The notes below the pieces were generated by a model. The model was not told where the DNA came from, ran no database searches, and worked only from the letters and a program-made list of their open reading frames with translations. Below are positions 1-9,420 of a stretch of 16,615 nucleotides of DNA, one piece after another. The translations under genes and the position numbers were made by a program. Position 1 is the stretch's first letter; each line of letters begins with the position of its first letter. Source of the stretch: Physocladia obscura (Eukaryota; Chytridiomycota; Chytridiomycetes; Chytridiales; Chytriomycetaceae); the NCBI GenBank assembly GCA_027596945.1, contig JADGJH010000308.1, positions 4,904 to 21,518 of the forward strand, in the 5' to 3' direction.

Positions 1-469
1 AAAAATTAAATCTAACGCGAAAACTTAAAATTCTGCAAGTTTATTTACTGCTGTGACGATTTTTTTTCTTCCTTTCTTTCCTTTTTGTTTTAATTTTTAA
101 TTTTTGTTCTGAAATCTTCTTTTTTCTTTTTTTGTTTTGTAATCTAGTATTAGCTTCCTATCATTTTTTTTTTAAAATTAATCATGGTATCAAAATGGAA
201 TTCTGGAATTTTAATATTTCGGCGTGGTTTCAACCTGCCTCTGAATTTTTTTTTGATCCACGGGTTCAAGAGAATTACTAGTTTTAGCATTAAGTCAGTA
301 TATAAATCCAAGGATTCAATTTTAAAGCTATCAAATTTTTGGTATTTTTACATCCAGTAGATATCTGTGAACCCGTTGAAGATTAGTTGAAGACCCTATT
401 TTTTTGGTGATATTTCAGAGGAGATCGAAGTGGCAGAAAAAATTTTTGATTTGTGAAAAGTTAACCAAA
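1..469. other. AT-rich 5' flank of the SDR gene
   Basis: No coding region is supported here. The stretch is rich in poly-T tracts (for example 61-75, 120-135 and 160-175) and is presumably upstream sequence of the gene at 470. A pyrimidine run ending in TTTCAG lies at 397-418, so a 5'-UTR intron with its acceptor near 418 is possible but no donor was identified. Confidence 0.5.
299..306 (+). promoter_or_regulatory. Possible TATA box (TATATAAA)
   Basis: TATATAAA lies 164 bp before the likely ATG at 470. In DNA this AT-rich such a motif can occur by chance. It is listed as the best core-promoter candidate upstream of the SDR gene. Confidence 0.25.
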
Positions 470-3239
470 ATGAGCTTTTCGTGGAGCGAGTTTCTCCGAC
501 CGTTATTCAGCAGCAGCACAAGCGATCCGGTGGGCGGACCAGTGGAAACAACAAAAGAAAGAAAACAATCGACACTGGGTGATTCGGTTCTGTCACTTTC
601 CCGCCCCGATGGAACTCTGGACGGACTTGCCATTGCCGACTTTATCTCAAACTCTGTTAATGCTGGTTTTGCAATGACAGCAACTAGCCTGTTTGGCTAT
701 AAACTCGAGTTTGATGTGCATACTAAGGGCTGTATTTTGGTTACCGGCGCAAGCGGGTGAGTTGGTATTGATTACGCAAACCATTGCTAACTGTTGTCTT
801 GTGTCTACTAACCGCCACCATAATTCGTTTGTTTATTTGCTTCGTTTTTTTCAGCCGCATCGGAGCCCACGCAGCACGCACTCTCGTTTCGCTAGGCTAC
901 ACAGTTTTCGCCGGGGTGGCTTCGAAATCGGACGGGCGCCGACTGAGAGCAAAATGTGCAAAGGATGCCGATTTGTCATCAAACGACAACACAGCCACAA
1001 ATTCACAAAACACAAACAATGCGCAATTAATTCCTATTGTACTTGACGTGACAGATCCCGTCAGCCTTCGTAACGCGTACAAAATCGTCTGTGCCACGAT
1101 TGGTGTAGATGCCGCGGTGGACAATTCTCTACGCGTGACGCGTTTGGCACCCCACGAACGCGAAGCGCGCCGCCAGACTTTCGACGCACAAGAACGCGCC
1201 CTTTCGCCGTCCTCGCGTGCGCGGGCATTGTCTCCACTCGCCGCCTCCGCAATGTCGTTTCGCGAAGACGACGAAGATGAAGACATTGAATTATTACATG
1301 GTTCAACAATCCCTTCTTCCTCTTCCTCCTCCTCTTCTCCTTCCACTACCACTTCTACTGCAACCATAACATCTACTACTGTCTCAGTAAACCCGTCCGA
1401 TCTCTTTATCGGAATCGTCAACTGCGAAGGCACCGAATCTCCCGGCGCTCTCGAACTTCTCCCGCTTGAGGAAATTATGCGTTGCTATCAAGTCAACACT
1501 GCTGGTGCTGTTGCCGTCACGCAATGTTTTTTGCCACTTCTACGCGAATCGAAAGGTCGTATCATTAATGTGTGTTCTTCGGTTGGCGTTACAGCTGCCC
1601 CAATCAATGGTTCTTATGCAGCCTCCAAAATGGCACTTGTTGCTGTTTCTGAGTCTCTTCGCGTAGAGCTGTATCCTTTTGGTATTAGGTGAGAACATGT
1701 GTGAAGAAAAAATGAACGAAGCGATAAGTCGAATGATAGACAGGGCAACTATTACCAGAAGCTAATACAATTTAATCGTAATTTTATGAAAGTGTATCAA
1801 TCATCGAGCCTGGATCTTTGGATGCAACTGCTTGGGCCCCAAAAAAGAAGGAAAGTGCTGTAGAGCCTGTGCATTCGTTACAACTTGGACAGCCATCTCA
1901 AATGCGTCAAGATGAGGAACGAGAATATCTGACACAGGATGATCGTTCTTCAAGTCGCAGTAGATCTCGAGCTGGAGCTCGTGTAAGCGCGCCACCTTCA
2001 TCACTTGGTATTTTGAGCGAAGATGAAGAGGAAATTCCGTATGTGCCACCTTCTTCGTTAGCTGGAAGCAAACGCAACAGTGTTACAAATCGTCGCGGAA
2101 GCGGTAGTGTTGATGAAAGCGGCAAACCTTCAAGTCCACAAGTATTTCCTTACCAAAGCGGCCTTGCTTCCCCACCTCCAACAAGCCCAACTTTTCAAAG
2201 TGCAATTCCAATGCCTCCTTCTGGAGCATCAAGAGACAAGCGTAGAAGTTTGAGTAGTTTGAGCAACATTCAAAACCCTGTGTCAACATCCGCTGGCCAA
2301 GAAGTGAATCCATCGACACTGACAAAGTTGACATCGATGCAAAAACGTGCCAGCACGTCAATTGGTGTGATTCCACCACTGCCTCGACTTCCTCCAATGC
2401 CAACAACAACTACTGCTACAGCTATTGCAACAAACGGTAAAAGTTCGCCGCCACCAATTGTTGCCTATAAACCTCCATCCATGCAATCAATTCGATCCCG
2501 CCGCGCGACAACGACAGACCCACGTCTGGAAATCCGATCCCACAGCGCCGCCGCAACCCTCTCTCCACCGCCTTCGCCGACATACGGTACAACACAGCCA
2601 ACAATCGACCGCGAAAGAGTGGCAAAAGACTTATATGGCCCGCTGATCAACACGGTCAAAGAGGTTTCAGACTCAGTCAACCAACGTGTCCGGGAACAAG
2701 AACGCGAAAGCCGGGCCGCCTACATTGATGCAACGGCAACTAACGGCAGCAGTCGTCGTAAAAGCACATTTGGCGGAATTCCACTTTCTCCTGCAACACG
2801 CGACGAGTCAGCAACAACGTCAAACGCAGATACCAATGGCGTGGTTGCTGTTGCCGCTAGCGCCGAGCCAGGATACAGGGCGCCTGCAAAACCGCGCCGC
2901 CGCGTCCAAAGTGTTGGTCAAGCAATTCCCGACCGGACCGCGATTCAACGTAGCGTCGAAATGGGCGTTGTTGAACCGGCAGCAGCAGCGGTTACACAGC
3001 ATGCCGATTTGTCAGCTTTGACAAGTAGCTGTCGGCATGTGAGCCGTGCGATTGTGCATTCTTTGACAAGCCCGTTTCCAAAGACGCGGTATCGGGTTGG
3101 ATGGGATGCAAAGACGACGAGCTTATTGAAGTGGGCATTGCCGGATCGCTTTTTGGATTGGGGTTTCGTTGCGTTGAGTGGTGGTGGCGGCTCTGGTAAT
3201 GCTGGCAGCGAAGTCAGTGCAGCTAAAAAACAAGTTTAG
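470..3239 (+). CDS. SDR9C-like short-chain dehydrogenase with large insertions
   Basis: Predicted NAD(P)-dependent alcohol/retinoid/steroid dehydrogenase, 855 aa, in three exons: 470-756, 855-1688 and 1793-3239 (stop TAG). Introns are 757-854 and 1689-1792. Splicing restores the cofactor motif TGASGRIG (residues 92-99), split by intron 1, and the strand SVSIIEPGS after intron 2. Visible SDR features are DVTDP (about 160), catalytic Asn310, Ser338, Tyr350 and Lys354 (YAASK), and the C-terminal block TRYRVGWDAK (about 805-815) typical of SDR9C (RDH, BDH1 and DHRS9 relatives). The NNAG motif reads NCEG (285-288). Family members are about 310-340 aa. The excess lies in an acidic/Ser-rich insert (about 175-275), a Ser/Pro-rich insert (about 390-645) and a third insert (about 680-780) around the helix DLYGPLINTVKEV. 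ATG 470 was chosen for its CCAAA context; no in-frame ATG lies just upstream. The substrate cannot be deduced. Confidence 0.85.
757..854 (+). other. SDR gene intron 1
   Basis: A 98-bp intron, donor GTGAGT and acceptor TTTTTTCAG, with a perfect TACTAAC branch site at 806-812, 42 nt before the acceptor. It interrupts the glycine-rich cofactor motif, and removing it joins GG to C to complete a Gly codon. Confidence 0.9.
1689..1792 (+). other. SDR gene intron 2
   Basis: A 104-bp intron, donor GTGAGA and acceptor TATGAAAG, with a GCTAATAC branch-like motif at about 1761. The acceptor lacks a pyrimidine tract, but the join gives YPFGI-S-VSIIEPGS, the expected SDR strand, so the position is well supported. 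Confidence 0.8.
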
Positions 3240-3860
3240 GTGGCGAAAAAAGACAAGAGAAAAAAAAGGAAGTCTTTGGAAGGCAATTGGAGCTTGTATT
3301 ACATGCTTTTCTTCAATGTTTTGCTGTTTTATTTGCATAGGAAAAAAAAAAAAAAAAAGTCCCAACGAAAAAAATATTTACGAATTATTTACACCAGTCA
3401 ATATGGATTACAGAAAGTTGATTATCGGTGACAAGAAAGTCAAAGGAATATTGTTTTTTTCGTTTGAACAAATTTGACAAAATAAATTTATGACACATAT
3501 TTTTATAATTTACTGTTTTATATGTACATCAAATGCATTATTTGATGAATCTTACGAAACAAAATCAAATTTCCAAACATTTTTGCAGTCAATCCGTCCA
3601 AAACAGACAAAATTAATATGTATACCTGGGCGAGACTAACTTTAAAATACGGCGTGTGATTCACCTGCAGTTTAATTTTGAACAAAAACAAAAAACCGAC
3701 ATTTCAAGGGAGTAAAAGGAATGATATACAGTACCACCTGATCAAAAATCAGTACCATACAAGAACTGCAAGGCATTTTTCTGGTTTAATAAAGCATAGA
3801 GTCAGCCTAAACTCTGATGTGGTGCTTGACTTTGATGCCATGATACAGTGTCTTAATCAT
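3240..3860. other. 3' region between convergent genes
   Basis: A 3'-UTR/intergenic stretch between the plus-strand SDR gene and the minus-strand F-box gene. It contains a 17-A run at 3342-3358 and AATAAA motifs at 3481 and near 3788. The short plus-strand frames here are A-rich, low-complexity and not convincing as genes. Confidence 0.6.
3481..3486 (+). promoter_or_regulatory. Poly(A) signal AATAAA of the SDR gene
   Basis: Canonical AATAAA about 240 nt after the SDR stop codon, the first such hexamer downstream on this strand. Confidence 0.5.
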
Positions 3861-5354
3861 TTAAATCAGCTGTAATTGGTAGATGGAGAAAAACTGGTGT
3901 GTTCCAGTTTCAGAGAATTTTTTTTCTTCGAGATAATTTGCCTTCAGAATTTGAGATAGTTCTTTGTTGTACTCCAAGGTTAAAAAATCAATTGGGAACT
4001 GTCCAAAAGAAAAAAAGTATACAAATATAAATATAAATCGTATTCTTTTAATTCCATCGTTAAGATTGAAAGCGAAAGAGAATCTTTTGAACTTGATGCC
4101 AGTAAATTGCAAAAGGCCAAATACCATCCAAACGCACAGCATATTGTCTTGATCAGAATCTACGTTTGCAAATGTTATTTCGCTTAGATTTTTGTAAATT
4201 TTCAATATTTTTGCCAGTGGAAACTCATGATAGTTAATCTTATAGTTTCCAAAGGTTCTTACAATTTTCAGTTTATGCAATGTATGAATTCGTTCAAGAT
4301 TCTTCAACAGATTGGTTGGCTGTTCAAGCACATGAAATAATACGAGAGACAATACAGAATGTTTTTCTGCAAATTTTAAAATCTTCTCATCCAAATCTTC
4401 GTCCTCAATAGCCCTGGCATCAATTTTCAGCACCAGAATATGTAAATTTTCTGGTATCAGATTGAGAGAGTCCCAAAAATCTGTTAAGAGGTGGGCTTCA
4501 AGAATGCCATCATCGTCATCATTGTCATCATTGTTATCATTATTATCTTCTAATAATCTCCTGCTTACTTCAAGATCAAGTTGAATCCTGTTGGACAAAA
4601 AATTTAATGACTTTGATAAAAATTTCTTGCCATTAACAGACACAGCCATTTCTCCACCAAATTTGTTCAAGCATTTGGCGAGGTTGAAGACCGGAACTGC
4701 TTCATTCAAATCAAGCAATCTGGAGCAGCGACTATTGCTGTTAGCTTTTGGATAGTGAAAAGTTGGCCTCACATTTTTCAGATTAGTGATTCCAAATACT
4801 TCTGCGGTTTCAATACATGCTCTGAATACATTAGAAAATGCATGTCGATAGTGACACATGGTTCGATATAGTGGAATAATATCTCTAGCATCGACAAAGT
4901 CCGCAATACGGTTCAGAATTTCAGCTGGCATTGACTGTAGAGTTTTTACTGTATCTTTGGGCCTCATAATAAACAAAGATGGACTAAAACCCAATGCATT
5001 TTGGAATTGGGCCACTCGATCGGCAAGGCTGTAGGGTGGCAAGCAAAGTATCTTTCGATAATCCGATAATTCTTGCATCATTGAATCAACCAAAGTTTCG
5101 GAAAGTTCGTGGTTTTTCAACAACGTTTTGCTGGTCAATAACTCGGTGTTAGAAATTGTCGTCCAATTAGTCGAAGGTGAATTGCACGAGAGTGTAACTG
5201 GCTGTCCAGTTGTTGGGCAAATAAATGTAAAACATCCCGTGCCGTTGAAAATCGCTTGTGCCACCACACACTTTGTATGATACGGCGAGCTTTCGGCTGT
5301 GGGAGCGGTGGACTTGTCGATTGCTTCATTGCAAAGAGAGCATTTGCTTGTCAT
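3861..5354 (-). CDS. F-box protein, copy 1 (zinc-knuckle N-terminus)
   Basis: Predicted 497-aa F-box protein; family members usually act as substrate receptors of SCF ubiquitin ligases. Residues 5-29 hold C-x2-C...H-x2-C (C5, C8, H26, C29), a treble-clef or half-LIM-like zinc pattern. The F-box is at about 138-180 (LQSMPAEILNRIADFVDARD followed by a CHYRHAF segment). The C-terminal half has irregular leucine-rich segments, such as NLHILVLKID and THLHKL-type repeats, and an Asp/Asn run at about 268-283 encoded by a trinucleotide tract. ATG 5354 is preferred (context GCTAAA, directly before the zinc motif); an in-frame ATG at 5414 would add 20 hydrophobic residues. It is paralogous to the copy at 15663-16615. 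The last 70 or so residues do not match that copy and include a Phe/Ile-rich stretch, so the 3' end is uncertain. Substrate unknown. Confidence 0.75.
   Translation of the reverse strand: MTSKCSLCNEAIDKSTAPTAESSPYHTKCVVAQAIFNGTGCFTFICPTTGQPVTLSCNSPSTNWTTISNTELLTSKTLLKNHELSETLVDSMMQELSDYRKILCLPPYSLADRVAQFQNALGFSPSLFIMRPKDTVKTLQSMPAEILNRIADFVDARDIIPLYRTMCHYRHAFSNVFRACIETAEVFGITNLKNVRPTFHYPKANSNSRCSRLLDLNEAVPVFNLAKCLNKFGGEMAVSVNGKKFLSKSLNFLSNRIQLDLEVSRRLLEDNNDNNDDNDDDDGILEAHLLTDFWDSLNLIPENLHILVLKIDARAIEDEDLDEKILKFAEKHSVLSLVLFHVLEQPTNLLKNLERIHTLHKLKIVRTFGNYKINYHEFPLAKILKIYKNLSEITFANVDSDQDNMLCVWMVFGLLQFTGIKFKRFSFAFNLNDGIKRIRFIFIFVYFFSFGQFPIDFLTLEYNKELSQILKANYLEEKKFSETGTHQFFSIYQLQLI
4508..4553 (-). 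repeat. Trinucleotide (GAT/AAT-type) microsatellite coding an acidic run
   Basis: Imperfect CAT/TTA-type triplets on the plus strand encode the Asp/Asn tract of F-box copy 1. The corresponding tract of copy 2 (16161-16206) differs in length and composition, as expected for slippage. Confidence 0.7.
4571..4966 (-). repeat. Near-identical tract shared with F-box copy 2 (left copy)
   Basis: These 396 bp align without indels to 16220-16615 (constant offset 11649). Only two mismatches were seen: C4596/T16245 and T4769/A16418, the second changing Arg to Trp. The right copy continues past the window edge, so the full tract length is unknown. Confidence 0.9.
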
Positions 5355-5645
5355 TTTAGCAAAACAAATATTAAAACAAAACCAGAATCTCAAGTTTCTG
5401 ATAAGCAGCGTCACCGAAAGTGTAATGAATAGAAAATTGGTGATATAACGGTAAGAAACAAACAGAGATGTTTTGAGGATAACAGAAGATTTTATTTATA
5501 GAGCAACACTGTTTAGTCCGCACCCATATGTCGATAGTTTTATGAGTTTATTGGCAGAATCGTTAACAGCACAGTTAAACGGTTGATGTCAAATTCAGAT
5601 TTTCCATATAACCAACACGGTTGAGACTTTGTAAATTTATAGTTT
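5355..5645. other. 5' flank of F-box copy 1
   Basis: Upstream DNA of the minus-strand F-box gene. No coding frame, RNA gene or clear promoter element was recognised. Confidence 0.5.
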
Positions 5646-5646
5646 A

Positions 5647-5717
5647 ACTTCTGGAAAGTGCAGAAATTGACCGAGCTCAATGTTTGTCCCCAATTAAATA
5701 AATCCGAAATAAAGACA
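5647..5717 (+). repeat. Degenerate repeat, unit 1
   Basis: This unit aligns with 5866-5937 at roughly three quarters identity, sharing ACTTCTGGAAA, CTCAATG, ATTAAATA and a terminal (A)AAGACA in the same order. The two units lie 219 bp apart in direct orientation. Origin unknown; it could be an old duplication or part of a dispersed repeat. Confidence 0.6.
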
Positions 5718-5865
5718 GTTGATCAACAGAAAAAATGTGTTAGACCGTTGCTGTATCAATAGCAACTACAACTACCAAAACACAGCAGTAGTCAGATGCG
5801 AAAATAGGTGAAATTTCAGTAGTACAATTGTTGGATAAATGTTGTGCGATGTGATCGTCAGTCTT

Positions 5866-5937
5866 ACTTCTGGAAAATACAGGTTTTGACTGAACTCAAT
5901 GTACGCCCTGATTAAATATAAAATCTGAAATAAGACA
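5866..5937 (+). repeat. Degenerate repeat, unit 2
   Basis: Second copy of the unit at 5647-5717, with the same block order and two small indels. Confidence 0.6.
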
Positions 5938-7410
5938 TGGCGCCAATTAATAAACAAAAAACAAGAATAAGAAAAAACAAACAAAAAAAAACCACTAATT
6001 TTCTCAATTAGATCTGTATATTTCCTTGAAATTAAATTTTTTTATGATTAATCGATTGAATAGCAAAAATTCGCTTTATACCCCAAATAAGAAATACCAC
6101 AGTCTAAAATAACAAATTCATCAATCAACTTCTATACTAAATTCCAAAAAATGAAAGAAAGCTTTTTGCCACACAATCTTCATGTCTTAGAGATTCATGT
6201 TCATTGTCTTTTACAGATACTTCTATTGTAACAAAAGCTTTTTCCACCTTCTGAATCAGCGCCATTTCCGATAACTGACTATAGAGCACCTGCCAATCTA
6301 GTTGTCACATCAGCTGAAACAGCAGTTTCAACAGAAAAATTGTTTGAAAGTGATTGAAAAGTAGTTGGAAATCACTTGGAAATTGATTGGTTTGTTTTTG
6401 AAGATTTGAATAACGTAAATTGAGATAATTCTGGAAAATTCTTCAAATGATGGACAAGCTTTGAGCCGATGGATCAGTTTTGGGTGAATTGCTTGATTAT
6501 CTTGCAGCTATAAAAACGACCAACAGACAAACCTGATTGGCTCATATAGGACAGTCTTTTTCAGGTTCTTGTCGCTGATTGCCTTGCAACATGGCCTTCT
6601 ACCACTAGGGCAAGTCTTTGGAACTTCTTTTTCTGTGCCCAGTGACTTTTTGCTGATACAGCAATTTTTTTTATTTTTTAAATTTATATATAATGGCAGT
6701 GGTACTTGTCAATGGAATGTAAGCATGGAGACCCATGCTGTTAGATAATTGAGCATCATAGCTGAATTGGTGCAATGGATTTGAGGATGTTTTTTGGATG
6801 AATTTATTTTCAAAGACTATAATAAAAAGCAACAGTTTTCCTTAGCTGGAATAAATATAAAAAAAATTTAAAAAAAATTCAAAGTGACATACACGAACTA
6901 TACCCAAAGAAACGTGAAGAAACACGCACCTGAAGACAACACTATGCCGCCATGTCTAGACCAATTTGCCATCGAAAACGTGCTGGCCAAGCTTATGGAA
7001 GCCATCATAACAATAATAATTTCTGGGAAAACAAAAAAACCAAATTAATGTAGAAGTTCTTAGCACTTATTGCGCGAATGAAAAACTTACCAAAACCACA
7101 ACAGCCTTAACTTCAGCTGTTGCCGGCAGACAGTGCTCTTTTCCCACCAGTCAATCTTAAAACATCTGTTGCTTGCAGATTATTCGCTTTCACTTGCGCT
7201 GCAAGTAAACAAATTATAAATGTCAAGCTTAAGAATTGCTTCCACCTTGCATATTTGTTAAAAAAATTGCAAGGTTTTGATTTATTAAAGCAAGTTCAAC
7301 GTACAAGGAAATGTGCCAATGCCTTTCTAATTCTTTTTTTCATGGTTTTCTTAAAATCTTAACCAACGGCCCGTGGCCTTCTGACGCGAACAAAACAAAC
7401 AACGCGCAAG
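5938..7410. other. Gene-poor AT-rich stretch
   Basis: No gene is supported. One plus-strand frame from about 6235 to 6640 keeps coding-like composition for 39 codons (starting LFPPSESAPFPITDYRAP) but then has about five in-frame stops over 100 codons; it matches nothing I recognise and may be chance or very old debris. The 80-codon frame at 7120-7362 looks like composition noise. No RNA gene was seen. Confidence 0.5.
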
Positions 7411-8153
7411 ATGACATCAGGTCCTGTCGATATTCCTGCACACTACAGCCAGCTTTGTCTTGCACCAACTCGTGTGGTTGATGATGAGGAGAATAATTCA
7501 GAGTTGATGGAGCTATACATGAAACGAACTGAGCTTCCTGCACATGATCTGCACCATATGGTGAACCACACTGTAGTTTCTGGTGTGACGTTACATACTG
7601 CTTGTCTTTCCATGCTTACACAAAGCAACCGTTGGAAAAAGTGGTCGAATCACTTGTAAAGGAGAATTTGGATCGTGCTTAAAAAGCGTGTCAATTAGGT
7701 GGAAATTCGCTTGCCCGACCAATCGTTCGTATGCTTGAGGAGTAATAAGCTTTGGAAAGTCAATCCAGGGACGGAATGGATGCTTGTTTATTCGTTTTTG
7801 TTTCCACAATTGAAAGTGACTGTTTAATTGGAAGAACGTGAAAAGCCACAATCGTCTTACAAACCGGATCCTTACGTTGCTTTGATTCGAAATTCTTGTC
7901 TGGATTCGTTGGACCAAGCGATACCACTGTTTACGGAAAACTTAACCAGTCCAATTAATGATACCAAGGGCAGCTGGAGCATCTGGTTCCCTACGATAAA
8001 AATTTCCTGCTGGATGTGAATTCCTGTTGGTGTATAGTTACTTATACTGTAAAGAGTCAAGGAATGTATTGGAAAAAAGTTAACTTTGAAACAGCAGAAA
8101 GACTAGCACAATGGAAGCAAATTGTTGCTGCAATGAACCACACTGATCCTTGA
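7411..8153 (+). pseudogene. Unidentified protein-coding gene, multiply broken
   Basis: Coding-like sequence starts at ATG 7411 (context GCGCAAG) and can be followed to TGA 8151-8153, but only by switching frame. Segment 1 (7411 to about 7622) reads MTSGPVDIPAHYSQLCLAP onward. Segment 2 (from about 7626, another frame) reads QPLEKVVESLVKENLDRA, then TAA 7680-7682, then KACQLGGNSLARPIVRMLEE, then TAATAA 7743-7748. Segment 3 (first frame again) reads KLWKVNPGTEWMLVYSFLFP with TAA 7825-7827 inside. Segment 4 (from 7971) reads QLEHLVPYDKNFLLDVNSCW and ends MNHTDP. No GT-AG introns remove these lesions. I do not recognise the family. The well-kept start and end suggest a recently inactivated cellular gene rather than a transposon. 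Confidence 0.6.
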
Positions 8154-8269
8154 TTTGTTTTCATTGAGTTTTCTGAATTAATTTGGGAAAAAACAAATCA
8201 CCACAAAATGGCATCTACAGGCAATTCAAAGCTAGCCATCAGTATCTAAAAATCAAGAGTAAAGATAAT

Positions 8270-8275
8270 AATAAA
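8270..8275 (+). promoter_or_regulatory. AATAAA downstream of the broken gene
   Basis: AATAAA 117 nt after the terminal TGA of the 7411-8153 remnant, in the place expected for its poly(A) signal. Confidence 0.35.
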
Positions 8276-8340
8276 GTTTTATTGAAAATGCACATAGCAG
8301 AAAGAAAGGAATAATTCAAAGAGATGGGGATAGTGAGTAA

Positions 8341-8469
8341 TCAATCTTCAGTGATTTCATCTGCAAGTCTTTTTATGAGCATCTGCTTGGGTTTTGCAGT
8401 GAGCTTTGCAGTGAGGTCATAGCCAAAATCTATTGTAAACTGTGCAAATGAACCAGTTCTTCCTGCCAT
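8341..8469 (-). other. Short frame of 42 codons, unknown
   Basis: Minus-strand ATG 8469 to TGA 8341, starting MAGRTGSFAQFTIDFGYDLT. It follows the transposase remnant on the same strand and could be its extreme 3' end or an adjacent piece of debris. No family recognised. Confidence 0.3.
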
Positions 8470-8509
8470 GTTGATTTACTGTTCATTGTTTGCTGTTTAG
8501 AATGCTGTC

Positions 8510-9420
8510 TTATTTTTCCACAGGCTTTTCAACCAAATGAGCATTTGCAAAATGGATTTTCACCAATGTCCAGTCTTCTTTCTTTTTTGCAATAGCACTC
8601 CCTTTGGCTGTTTTTTTATCCAGAGCCTGTTGCTACACTGATTGAACTTCATCAAAGGTATAGACTTGATTAGTTACGACAATCTTAATTCCACTTACTA
8701 CCACCTTTTTAACAGATGATCCAATGCTTAAGGCTGCAAAGACATCAATCACAGCCTTTGTCACTTCTTGTACACTTTGAATATTGGCATATTAAGCATT
8801 CACATTTTGCTTTGCAGTTTTGACTATATTTTTCAGTCAAACAGAAGATTCCTTCAAAGAAGCAGTAATAATTTTTGAGGTAATACATGAGCAAGCTTAT
8901 AGAGCAATGGATATGAGCTTTTTACCAAGTTTTTCCAGTGAATTGGTAGCAAACCTTTGCATTTGTTGAATAAGCTGACAGATCTTGTTTTTCATATTTG
9001 CAAAAATTAATGATTCCAAGGGTTGAAGAAAGTGGGTAGTGTCTGCTGGCAGAAAAAAGTCTTGAATATTTCTTCAAAGCATAAGGACAAAACATCAATA
9101 GTCTTGTGGACTTCAAGATTATTGCAGATCAAAAACGTTCATGCAAAACTTTCCAATATGTTTCAGCTTCTTCAGAACAGGCTTACACTGTCTTTCTGTC
9201 AAGAATCTAGTCTTACTATATCCAAAGAACATTGGGGTAATGTCATCTTTTTGTAATTGTGTATTTTCATGCAGTAGTTGTATTTTAGTGGTAATATAAA
9301 GACATCCATAACTCACTTACCACTAGCTGTCACAAAAAGAATAAAGCTTGCAAACAGGTTTCTTTTCCATGCAGCTCATTTGGATGGACAATAGATGGCA
9401 GCACAAGGGCTTCGACTGTG
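8510..9420 (-). mobile_element. Decayed DDE_1 (pogo/Tigger-like) transposase
   Basis: Read on the minus strand, fragments in order match the DDE_1 core: LPSIVHPNELHG; FVTASGK (about 9317-9337) followed by an in-frame TGA and MDVFILPLK; FFGYSKTRFLTERQC; NNLEVHKTIDVLSLCFEE (about 9080-9128); and FFLPADTTHFLQPLES (about 9014-9062), the family's LPxxTTHxLQPLD block. The reading then continues with several stops (TAA, TGA, TAA, TAG) to a TAA at 8510-8512. The Asp expected before Asn in the D-N-x-x-x-H motif reads Asn. With stops, frame changes and the lost catalytic residue the element cannot be active. The N-terminal DNA-binding part and terminal inverted repeats were not located. Confidence 0.75.

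Noticed and set aside
897..1433. 178-codon minus-strand frame opposite the SDR gene
   Set aside because: It is the antisense shadow of SDR exon 2; its Glu/Val/Ser runs mirror the Ser/Thr-rich low-complexity codons of the sense strand, and the SDR frame has clear motifs.
2083..2680. Several minus-strand and alternative plus-strand frames within SDR exon 3
   Set aside because: They lie inside a 473-codon frame that continues the SDR with the conserved C-terminal block; no motifs in the alternatives.
6235..6640. Possible decayed ORF on the plus strand
   Set aside because: After a coding-like first 39 codons it carries about five stops in 100 codons, near chance for this composition, and no family can be named.
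7120..7362. 80-codon plus-strand frame
   Set aside because: AT-driven composition, no recognisable motif, no conserved start context; probably chance.
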